Source: Vitis vinifera (Eukaryota > Streptophyta > Magnoliopsida > Vitales > Vitaceae). Taken from it: a stretch of DNA of 64,000 nt. This document shows, piece by piece, positions 1-8,683 of this stretch (its first letter is position 1; every line of letters starts with the position of its first letter). The DNA lies in assembly GCF_030704535.1 (NCBI RefSeq), contig NC_081823.1, forward strand, positions 25,722,001 through 25,786,000. The letters are read 5' to 3'. The notes beneath the pieces were generated by a model that ran no database searches, was not told the DNA's origin, and saw nothing but the letters and a program-made list of their open reading frames with translations. A program made the translations under genes and the position numbers.

Positions 1-519
1 ATAGTACAATTAGGGTTTTTCTATTATAAATTTTACTTTTAAACTTTTTAAGAAGTAAATAAATTAACATTATATATATAAAGAGAAGAAAAAAATTGAA
101 AATATTTTAATTAATTTTTTATTGTAAAAGGATTTTCCAATTCTTCTTTGAAACCCCAAATTCAATCTATTTTTGTTTTTAAATACTAGTCTTATTATCA
201 TTCTTAATTTGAGTATTTTGGTATAAAATTAGAAGCTTTTAAGGAATGTAAAAGAAAAAAGGAAAATTAGGTGGGAAAATGAAATTTAAAAAAGAAAGGG
301 GAAGAAAATATAAAATTAATAAGTTTAAAAATGAAGTTTTCTATCGATGAGGATTTTGGTATTTTATATAATATATAGTTGTCATTTATTTACCACTTCT
401 AAATTGTTAAAGTTATATAATAATTATATTTAACATAATTTAATAAATATTTTGTAGAGAAAAAATTATTTTAATTTTAATTTATTTTTAAATTAAAATA
501 ATATAAATCTATATCTAAC
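1..519. repeat. AT-rich spacer with pieces of duplicated SKP1-cluster flank
   Basis: No coding region is visible. Bases 1-160 resemble 3720-3870 (the sequence beyond the promoter of the minus-strand SKP1-like gene), sharing a TCTATTATAA core followed by a similar AAGAAGTAAAT stretch. Bases 340-480 resemble 7065-7190, downstream of the plus-strand SKP1-like gene (GAGGATTTTGGT, then TTTAACATAATTTAATAAAT). The two halves therefore look like flanks of a further SKP1-like copy that was lost, or lies to the left of the window. Confidence 0.55.
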
Positions 520-526
520 ATTAGGG

Positions 527-695
527 GAGCAACTTGGATGAGTTGACTTGATCCAACCCAAACCCCAACTTGACGTTTGGGCGAATTTGGACAATCATTT
601 TAAATATTTGGGTTTGGATGGGTTGACTTGATCCAACCCAAACCCCAACTTGACTTTTGGGCGAATTTGGACAATCAGTTTAAATATTTGGGTTG
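527..695. repeat. Two-copy 80-bp tandem repeat
   Basis: GTTGACTTGATCCAACCCAA recurs at 542 and 622, and the similarity continues through TTTGGGCGAATTTGGACAAT to a TTAAATATTTGGG tail. The period is 80 bp with a few substitutions. It lies inside the hAT-like element. Confidence 0.85.
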
Positions 696-782
696 GGCTT
701 AAGTTAAGTTATTTCAATTAGAATTCAATTAGGATTGTGCTTGGATTAAGGATTAGAATAATCTGAACCTAACCCACACATG

Positions 783-785
<3 letters not shown>

Positions 786-859
<74 letters not shown>
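786..859. repeat. (AT)n microsatellite
   Basis: An uninterrupted run of about 37 AT dinucleotides lies in the middle of the hAT-like element. It is likely length-polymorphic. Confidence 0.95.
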
Positions 860-861
<2 letters not shown>

Positions 862-1489
862 TATTATCCTAAGTAATAATATTCATTTTTTTATTTTAAA
901 AAATAAAATTATATTATATCATATGTTTCTTATTTTCAAAAAATATATATAAATTTATATTTATTCTTTTATTGTTATCTTAAAGTTGTCTCATTTAATA
1001 ATTCATATAAATACATTAAAAAAGGTTTTTTTTAAAATATTATAAAGATTTTGAATTATGCAACCAGATCAATCCAATCTAACCCAATCAATCGGACTCT
1101 AACTTGAGCAACCCAAACTCAACATGTGCTTATAAAAATGAGGTTGGGTTAGGCTTGGGTTAATTACCTCTGGTTAAGCCCGGGTTGAGTACCTCATGTT
1201 AGAGTTCTAGTTGGGTTGAGTTTGGATTAATTATATTTAATTTGGGTTAGGTTTGAGTTAGTCATCAACCTAACTAACCAGTCCAAATTGCAACCCTATT
1301 ATCTAGTGTATACAAAACCATTAAAAAATAAGTGTGTTGACTTTTTTTTCCTGGACTTTTTTTTCCTAAAATACCCTATCTATATATTTTTAAATTCCGT
1401 TTGTTTTGTTTCTTTAATAAATTTTTATTATTTTCTTTATTATTAGCTTAAAAAATAATTTTTAACTTTTCATGAGTAAATCAAAACAT

Positions 1490-2600
1490 GGTCTAAATAT
1501 TTATTTATTTATTCTATTTTCATATTTCTCTAAACCTTCTCTTTCCAATTTTTAATACATTATTCTTTTTTATAAAGAATTTTAAATAATATATCATTTA
1601 TTATTATTATATATGTTTTATATTTTTGGATATTAGGATGTAAAAAATACTTTGCATGAATATACCAAATATAAAAAATTTTGTATATACCAATTAAGGA
1701 ATAAAAATTAAAATTTTAATATAACAAGAGATATTATTTTCATAATGATTTCAATAAAATTAGGAAAGAAATTATTATTTTACTTAGTTTTAAAATTTAT
1801 CTTAGAAATCAATTAGAAGTCATTTACCTTTTTATTTATTTTTTGAAATGAAATTTACAATTTAGTTTTCCATACTTCATATCTTTTAATATAAAAAAAC
1901 CTTTACAAATCAATTTATGAATAAAAAATTTAAATTTTAAGTCAAAAGATGATTTTTTTTTTCTTTCATTTTTAAGTTTATCTTCAAAATATTAATATTT
2001 TATTTTTACATTTACTAGATTTTTAAAAATTTTAAAAATAAAATTTAACACTTGTATTTTTATTTCTATTATTGAAAATATAAACATTAATATAATTTTT
2101 TAATAAATCAATCATTTATTTATTTCTTATGTATTCAATTTTTAATAATATACATTAATAGTATAATCTTTATTATAAAAAAAATTGATGTAATCTTTTT
2201 CCCTACCTCTATGCTTTCAGAATCTTATTATAGAAATTAGTAAATGATCATCCATATCAATATAAATCATCTCTTTCTAAATCTTAACAAAAATAATGGA
2301 TTTGTTAGAAAATATGATAATATTATGGGAACTTATGGATGATGCTTGAATCTTATAAAGGCAAGAACCTCCTAATAAATTATTCTCTTATTTTTTTTTA
2401 CTTTTTTTTCTTTTATTTTGGAAGGGGATTTTCTAGCCTATATATGAAGTGAGATTTTTAGAATTATACTAGTAATTAATATGAGCATAAATTTCAAATA
2501 TTTTAAAATTTAAAAAGATAAATTTAATTTTAAATAAAGTTCTATTTTCTATTTCTTTGTATTAGAATAGAAAAACATAGTTTTATTTATAATATAAAAA
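1490..2600. repeat. Segmental duplication, copy 1 (partner about 4210-5110)
   Basis: AT-rich spacer without genes. Ordered blocks match the spacer at 4210-5110 in the same orientation: CATATTTCTCTAAA near 1520 with CATGTTTCTCTAAA near 4240, AATTTAGTTTTCCATA at 1859 with the same words near 4727, and the CTATTTTCTAT...ATTAGAATAG stretch near 2550-2570 with 5080-5100. The partner copy has indels throughout. Confidence 0.6.
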
Positions 2601-2815
2601 ATCAAATATAATCAAAATTTGTTAGAAGTTTATACGAAAGAAAATAAAATATAATTAAAATTCATTAAAAACTTATATATTTTAAAATTATCTAATTTTT
2701 ACATAAAAAAATAAGAAGTATCTAATTATCAATTTTAAATCTATTTTTTAATTTTTTTTTCCTGTATTTTCTTTTCCTTGTATTTTTTTTCAAATTTTCT
2801 AAAAATCAAACAAAG
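2590..2815. mobile_element. Decayed copy of a Tourist-like MITE
   Basis: The stretch shares its layout with the intact MITE at 23161-23486: AATCAAATATAAT, then TTAAAA..CATTAAAAACTTAT, then TTTTAATCT-type words and a pyrimidine-rich right end of the form CAAATTTTCTAAAAATCAAACAAAG. The left terminus is not recognisable. This is inferred from similarity within the window only. Confidence 0.4.
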
Positions 2816-2821
2816 GTGTAT

Positions 2822-2905
2822 GAATTAAAATGAAATGATTCAAGGTCAAGAATTAAAATGAAATGATTCAAGGTCAAGAATTAAAATGAAATACTTCAAT
2901 TCAAT
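2822..2905. repeat. 28-bp tandem repeat, about 3 copies
   Basis: GAATTAAAATGAAATGATTC starts at 2822 and 2850, and a third, slightly changed copy starts at 2878. The spacer word AAGGTCAA sits between copies. It lies about 200 bp downstream of the minus-strand SKP1-like gene. Confidence 0.9.
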
Positions 2906-3091
2906 TTTATTTTGGATACCAATTCAATTTATTTCTATTTCTTTCCTTATCTTTAAAAAAAAGATCAATCTTAAAAGGTAAATTAATCAACTCATTCAAT
3001 TTTATAAATTTTCTATACAACCAAACAAAAATCTTTAAAGAAAATAATGTAATACCAAAACCTTAAAATACCTAAAACTCACCTAATTCAT

Positions 3092-3565
3092 TCAAATGCC
3101 CAAGCATTTTTTTTTTCTCCTTATCTCAGCCTCCTCCTCTACGGTAAAATCATTCTCGAGGTTCAAAATCTCCCGCATCTGTTCGACAGTCTTACCCCGA
3201 GTCATGTCAGCTATCTTCCCGCATGTCAAATCAATCAACCCTCGTATATTAAGAAAATAAGCGCCCAAGGCTACATCAAAGAAAAACTCTCGATCCAACA
3301 AGTACACAAACTCGGCATCCCACTTCTCCATCTCATCCACCTCCGCCTTCTCATCCAATCCGCTGGGCTCCTTCGCGTGTTTGTTGCAGTTCTCGATCAC
3401 TTTAGCAAGGGTTTTGCCATCCACCGATGGCACCGAAACTGCGTTGTTTTCAACTGCGCCAGTGTCTTCAAGAATGTTCTTGATTGTTGAAGACTTCAGC
3501 GCCACCGCCTCGTCCACGGCAAAGGTCTGACCGTCGGAGCTCTTGAGGGTCACGATTTTGGTCAT
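3092..3565 (-). CDS. SKP1-like protein, C-terminal frameshift
   Basis: SKP1-like proteins bridge cullin-1 and F-box proteins in SCF ubiquitin ligases. This intronless 157-residue frame begins MTKIVTLKSSDGQTF, the usual start of the SKP1 POZ fold (about residues 1-65). The dimerisation/F-box-binding part follows from about residue 78 (EKWDAEFV, NIRGLIDLTC, MTRGKTVEQMREI, NDFTVEEEAEIRR). The family normally ends in a WAFE tail. Here a run of ten A bases in the gene shifts the frame and the protein ends RRKKKCLGI. The WAFE codons are still present one frame away, with their own stop at 3088-3090. The middle segment (FVYLLDREFFFDVALGAYFLNI) is also more diverged than in its neighbour at 6416. It may be a drifting copy or an early pseudogene; a homopolymer sequencing error is the main alternative. 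Confidence 0.8.
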   Translation of the reverse strand: MTKIVTLKSSDGQTFAVDEAVALKSSTIKNILEDTGAVENNAVSVPSVDGKTLAKVIENCNKHAKEPSGLDEKAEVDEMEKWDAEFVYLLDREFFFDVALGAYFLNIRGLIDLTCGKIADMTRGKTVEQMREILNLENDFTVEEEAEIRRKKKCLGI

Positions 3566-3616
3566 TGTTGGAGAACTTTGAGAGAAAAAAAATGGTAGTA
3601 AAGATGAGTGGTGTGG

Positions 3617-3638
3617 GTTTATATCGACATATATATAG
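3617..3638 (-). promoter_or_regulatory. Possible TATA region of minus-strand SKP1-like gene
   Basis: On the minus strand the region reads CTATATATATG and then TATAAAC, 52-73 bases upstream of the ATG at 3565. The plus-strand paralogue has TATAAATATAAACC at a matching distance, which supports the assignment. The exact TATA element cannot be decided from sequence alone. Confidence 0.45.
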
Positions 3639-4330
3639 AGAGAGAAAATTTTGAGTCATGGTTGTAGTAGGTTTTCTGATTGGGTTGTTTTGTAGAAACA
3701 GTAGGTTTCTGTCTCGGATTAGGATTCTTCTATTATAATTTTTTATATATATATTTTTTTTAATTTTTATAAGAAGTAAATTTACTTCTTTTATATAGAG
3801 AAAAAAATTTAAATAATATTTAATTTTAATTTTTATCAGTTTAAAAGGATTTTCCTAAATCTGTTCCATATTTCTACAAACCTCCTCTTTTCATATTTCT
3901 TTACTTTATTACTTTTTCACTAATTATTTTAATTTTAATGGAAAATAATATAAGGTTGTACAATATGAAAATAATTATTTTATTTTAAATAAGAATCAAT
4001 AAATATTAATAAGAAATAACATAAAAACAGAATTAAAAATAAAGCAATTAGTCTCGTGTAAGCAGCCTAAAGTTTTTATACGTTTATTTATATTATTCTT
4101 TTCTTATTTATTACTAAAATCTAAACTTTCTATCTTCATATCTCCCATCTTTTCCTTGATTTTTTTAAATACATATTTTCCCTTTTCAAAAAGAATTTTT
4201 ATAAAAAAAATTATTTATATATTTACCCTTATATTTTCATGTTTCTCTAAATTTTATCATTCTGTATATTCTTTAGTATATTATTATTCTTTTATAAACA
4301 ATTATAAATAATTTATCAACTTATTAATTT
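3632..4330. repeat. Duplicated SKP1 flank, copy A (partner 5495-6140)
   Basis: The spacer beyond the minus-strand SKP1-like promoter is repeated in the same orientation at 5495-6140. Shared words include GGATTAGGATTCTTCTATTA, TTAAAAGGATTTTCCTAAAT, CTGTTCCATATTTCTACAAA and CCTCCTCTTTTCATATTTCT, with only small indels between the copies. No coding region is present. Confidence 0.9.
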
Positions 4331-5494
4331 TTTTTTCTTTTGACAAAGAATTTTAAGGACTTGGGATAGTTTCCCATTTTTTACTTTTGTTGAAAGCCAA
4401 ATCAAAGTCATAATTTTTAAAGACAAATATTAGTATTATGTTAGAGATTTCACCATTTACCATTATAAAAATAAACAAATAAATAAATAAAAATATTTTT
4501 ACAAAGTAATGATAATATAAATTTGTTAAATTTGAAAATATATTACATAACTTTCTTCCCTATATTAAATTATATTGTATTTAACTTTTTATCATTGAAA
4601 TTTTTTCTCAAAACCATTATGAGTTTTTAAATTTTAGTTGCATTATTAATAAAAAATTATGAAATATGAAAAATTAATTATGTACTACTTTTGATTTTTT
4701 ATTTATTTCTGGAAAATAAAATTATAATTTAGTTTTCCATATTTCTCTTTTTAATGAAAAACCTTTATAAATCAATTTATAAATAAAAAATTAAATCTTA
4801 AGGACTAGATTTTTTCAAATTTGAAAACAAAATTGGCACTTATCTTTTTATTTCTGTTATTAATTATTAAAAATATAAAAATAAATATAAATTTTGAATA
4901 TCAATTATTTATTTACTTCTTCTTTTTTCAATTATTTTAATTAAACCAAAAGATACTATAATTTTTATTTTTTTTAAAATGATGTAACTTTTTCCCAACA
5001 ACTATGGTTTAGGAATTAATAGCAAGGATAAATTTTAAATATTTTAAAATAAAAAATATAGATTTAATTTAAAACAAGTGACCTATTTTCTATTGATTCC
5101 TATTAGAATAGGAAACACACAATTTTTCCAAAATAAAAATTGTTGAAATAAATTATTTTAAAAAATATATATTTTTAATTTTTTTACACATGCTTGGATA
5201 AATGTGAAAAGAAAACACGGCTATAGTTAATTTATTATAATATAAATTTTTTATTAACTTTACTCAAATGTTATCACAAAATATTGGTTTTGGATTTTAG
5301 ATTAAAATTGGCTCAATACAACTTTAATTTAATTTGAAATTTTTTGGACTAAATTTACATTTATTTGAGTTAAATTATAGAGAAAAGGTTTCAAGCCTTT
5401 TAGCCACTTAATTAAATCTTTTTTTTTTTTAGCTTTAGAGACCAAATAAAATACATAAGAGGTTGAAACAAAACTTTCAATTTTTTTTTTATAG
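4331..5494. other. AT-rich spacer, partner of 1490-2600
   Basis: No gene is supported; the short frames here are low-complexity. Up to about 5110 it matches 1490-2600 (see that entry). Beyond 5110 nothing specific was recognised. Confidence 0.6.
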
Positions 5495-6140
5495 AGAGAG
5501 AGAGAGAAAAAAAATTGATTCATGGTTATAGTAGGTTTTCATTGAGTTGTTTAGTCTCTCGGTATGATTAGGATTCTTCTATTATAATTTTTTTTTTTTT
5601 TTTAAATTTTTATAAGAAATAAATTTACTTCTTTTATATAGAGAAAAAAAATTGAAATAATATTTAAATTAAATTTTTATCAGTTTAAAAGGATTTTCCT
5701 AAATCTGTTCCATATTTCTACAAACCTCCTCTTTTCATATTTCTTTACTTTATTACTTTTTCACTAATTATTTTAATTTTAATGGAAAATAGTATAAGGT
5801 TGTACAATATGGAAATAATTATTTTATTTTAAATAGGAAAAATCATTAAATATTAATAAGAAATAATATAAAAATAAAAATAAAAATAAAGTAATTAGTC
5901 TTGTGTAAGCAACCTAAAATCTCTATATGTTCTACAATATGTATATTTATATTATTCTTTTCTTATTCATTACTAAAGTCTAAGCTTTCTATTTTCATAT
6001 CTCTCACTTTTTTTTTTGTTTTTTTAATACATATTTTCCCTTTTTTGATAGATTTTTTTATATACTTACCCTTATATTTTCATGTTTCTCTAAATTTTAT
6101 TGTTCTATATATTCTTTAGTATATTATTATTTTTTTAATT
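5495..6140. repeat. Duplicated SKP1 flank, copy B with orphan promoter-side sequence
   Basis: This is a direct repeat of 3632-4330. It includes the ATTCATGGTTATAGTAGGTT stretch that in copy A leads into the minus-strand SKP1-like promoter. Here no SKP1 coding sequence follows on the left side (5300-5490), so the promoter-side DNA is orphaned. Confidence 0.85.
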
Positions 6141-6362
6141 TTAAAATTTTAAAATTTCTTTTTCAATACGTCAATTTTTTTAATCCTATTTTAAAAATTC
6201 TTTTTAGAGTTATATTTGATGTAGGAGTTACCACTATTTTTTACTTTTAAAAATACAAAATGGAAAGTATATCCAAAATTACAATTTAGAAACCTAATTC
6301 TAAAAGGAATAACAATAACCAAATAGAAAACCTACTCTAATTACAAATCACTCTTTTCCATC

Positions 6363-6370
6363 TATAAATA
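6363..6370 (+). promoter_or_regulatory. TATA box of plus-strand SKP1-like gene
   Basis: TATAAATA lies 46-53 bp upstream of the ATG at 6416. That leaves a short 5' leader of about 20 bases if transcription starts about 30 bp downstream. Confidence 0.65.
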
Positions 6371-6415
6371 TAAACCACACCTCTTAACTATACGACCTAT
6401 TCTTGTGAGAGTATA

Positions 6416-6874
6416 ATGGCGAAAACCGTGAACCTCAAGAGCTCTGACGGCCATATCTTCACCGTTGAAGAGGCAGTGGCGTTAAAATGCCACACTATCA
6501 GGAATGTTGTTGAAGACACCGGCGATGATGAAGTATTATTACCAAAGGTGAATGGTAGAACCCTGGCTAAAGTGATGGAGTACTGTGAGAAGCATGCGAA
6601 GGAACCCTCTGGATTGGATCAGAAGGAGGTGGATGAGATGAAGAAGTGGGACATGGAGTTCGTGGACGTGGATCAAGCTGTTTTGTATGACATGCTCATG
6701 GCAGCCAATTATTTGAGTATAGCAGGGTTGATTGAGTTGATATGCATGAAGGCTGCTGACATGATCCGTGGGAAGAGTCCCGAGCAAATTCGGGAGATTT
6801 TCAAGATTGAGAACGATTTTACAAAAGAGGAGGAGGCCAAGATTCGGGGAGAAAATGCATGGGCATTTGAATAA
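6416..6874 (+). CDS. SKP1-like protein (intact)
   Basis: SCF ubiquitin-ligase adaptor of the plant SKP1/ASK family, expected in nucleus and cytoplasm. It has 152 residues and no intron, which is common among tandemly expanded plant SKP1-like genes. The start MAKTVNLKSSDGHIF opens the POZ domain (about 1-60). DQKEVDEMKKWDMEFVDVDQ begins the SKP1 dimerisation region, and NYLSIAGLIELICMKAADMI, GKSPEQIREIFKIENDFT and the terminal ENAWAFE are all as expected. Length and C-terminus are normal for the family. The ATG was chosen because it is preceded by a TATA box and matches the paralogue's start. It diverges head-to-head from the frameshifted copy at 3092. Which F-box partners it serves cannot be told. 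Confidence 0.93.
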   Translation: MAKTVNLKSSDGHIFTVEEAVALKCHTIRNVVEDTGDDEVLLPKVNGRTLAKVMEYCEKHAKEPSGLDQKEVDEMKKWDMEFVDVDQAVLYDMLMAANYLSIAGLIELICMKAADMIRGKSPEQIREIFKIENDFTKEEEAKIRGENAWAFE

Positions 6875-7330
6875 ATTATGTCAAGTTTTAGGTATTTTAG
6901 GGTTTCGGTATTGTATTATTTTATTTAAAGACTTTTGTTTGGTTCTTTAGAAAATTTATAAATGAGAAGTTACTTGAATTGATGGAAAAAATTTTGGCCA
7001 AAAAGAAAGAAAGACATAGTTTTGAATGAATTTTGTTTTTAAAGGATATATTATTACATTAAAGAAAAAAGATGAGGATTTTGGTTTTTATATAATATAG
7101 TTGTAATTTATTTAACACTTTTAAATTGTTGAGTTTATATAATAATTGTGTTTAACATAATTTAATAAATATTTTATAGAAGAAAAAAAAGAAAAAAAAT
7201 GGGTTTTAACTTATATAATTATTCCTAAAAATACTCATTTTATTTGTCATATCATAAAAAACAATTGACAAATCGACTCCTTCACATAAATGTTTCCCTT
7301 CTTTTTAGATATATATATTTTTATTATTAT
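6875..7330. other. Spacer downstream of SKP1-like gene
   Basis: This holds the 3' UTR of the plus-strand SKP1-like gene and AT-rich spacer. Bases 7065-7190 are repeated at 340-480. No other gene was seen. Confidence 0.6.
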
Positions 7331-8030
7331 TATTATTTGAGATTTTTTTTCTCCAAAAACAATCATCCCATAGGAAAATTTGAGAATTTTTTTTCTTCAT
7401 AAACAAGCATCCCATAGCAAATGCATAAGAGGTTATCGCACATGCAATGAATGGTATTATGTTGGATGAAAGGAAGCCAATAAGTGCATTTAGGATCAAT
7501 TGATCTTAATGAAGCCATGATGAATAGGTCGAGTTGGGTATTACAGTACCATTGGCAATGAGAGTTGTGGGTGGACAAGGTTTGGTTCCATCAATATAGC
7601 CAAGGAGATCATAGCCAAGTAATTGGGTTTGGAATTGAATATTTCATGATACATAGTTGGTAGTAGTTAATTTAAGTGTTTGGTGTGACTCGTGGGTGTT
7701 GTGAATATTAAGAACAGAAGATGTAGAAGAGGTGGGTCTTAAGTGGCCACGAGACTATGAGGATAAAGAGGAGCACTAGATGGTTTTGGCAAAGAGAAAG
7801 GGGTAAGAAGAAAGAACAAGTGGTGGCTAGGGTTTTCAAGCCAAGGAGCTTGAATGCTCTAATATCATTTTGAAGACAAAAAAAATTAGTAAATTATTTT
7901 ATGTTATTTCTTTGATTACAAAGAATATATATACAAAGAATATAACTAATTTACAGATCTATTTATAAAAGGAAACAAATTAATAATTAAAAGAGAATAT
8001 GTTATCTTTATTTATCGTATATATATTTAG
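7330..8030 (-). mobile_element. Ty1/copia retrotransposon relic (5' part)
   Basis: Read on the minus strand, the stretch around 7640-7400 encodes a broken copia gag N-terminal region. Pieces such as IDGTKPCPPTTLIANGT and ILNALIGFLSSNIIPFIACA are split between frames and interrupted. Upstream of it, at 7856-7867, the minus strand reads TGATATTAGAGC, close to the TGGTATCAGAGC primer-binding site of plant copia elements. AT-rich sequence from about 7868 to 8030 may be the remains of the 5' LTR. No pol region is present, so this is a truncated, inactive fragment. Confidence 0.65.
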
Positions 8031-8150
8031 AATGCGTTTGACAGTAATTTTAAAAAATATTTTTAGTCTTTTTTTAATATTAAAATTTTTTATTTTTTAA
8101 ATATTAAAAATATTAAAAACACTTCCTAAAATCGCTATCAAACATACTCT
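8031..8150. mobile_element. Small palindromic MITE, copy 1 of 5
   Basis: About 120 bp with mirror-image ends: GCGTTTGACAGTAATTTTAA at the left, and TTCCTAAAATCGCTATCAAA near the right. It is related to copies at 43254, 52943, 54348 and 54468. It contains no coding sequence and has diverged more than the other copies. Confidence 0.7.
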
Positions 8151-8683
8151 TAAAAGTTTTACCAAAATTTGGTATTCTACCAATAACAAAAAATTAGTTT
8201 GTCATTTTAACGTTTTACATTGAAAATGTTTTATATTGCATTGAAATTTATTAGGAATTAATATTTTAATATTTTGCAATTAGGAAGTCTCTTATAACAC
8301 CATGCTAAAAATTGGACAATACTATTTTAATATTTGCATGGAAAGTTAATCACCAATACTAAAAATGTAAGTTCAACATTGCTATTATCATCATGCATTG
8401 GAGATACCTTTAGGTCCTTTTGCATCTTAAAAAGGTTCACGAATGTGTGATTAATTCTTGAAATTTCTGAAGGAAAATATAAGAAAAAATAAATAAAAAA
8501 TAAATTAAATTAAATTTAAAAAATAAATTTAAATTCAATAAATTATTTTTATTTTTTATATAAGGATTAAATAAAATAAAACCTTTTTTTTTTTTTTGGG
8601 ATTTTCCATTTCCTGTCGCTCTCAGTTTTCTTTCTTAGGATTAAAAGAGTAAGGGTAGGAAATTAAAGAGGAATCAAAACTCA
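8151..8683. other. Spacer and likely SCI1 promoter/5' UTR
   Basis: AT-rich with no open reading frame of interest. The last ~100 bases before the ATG at 8684 are purine-rich and probably hold the 5' UTR. No clear TATA box was recognised. Confidence 0.45.

Larger units (their letters stand above)
520..1299. mobile_element. Nonautonomous hAT-like element
   Basis: The left end TAGGGGAGCAACTTGGA (from 522) is an imperfect inverted match to the right end, which reads TAGGGTTGCAATTTGGA on the minus strand (finishing at 1298). TAGGG termini are typical of hAT transposons. The flanks carry TATCTAAC (512-519) and TATCTAGT (1300-1307), which match at 6 of 8 positions as expected for an old 8-bp hAT target duplication. 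The interior has no coding sequence. It contains an 80-bp direct repeat, an AT microsatellite and scattered GGGTTGGG or CCAACCCAA motifs. The call is an inference from ends and flanks. Confidence 0.55.

Noticed and set aside
7363..7578. Minus-strand frames as independent genes
   Set aside because: They are pieces of a broken copia gag region.
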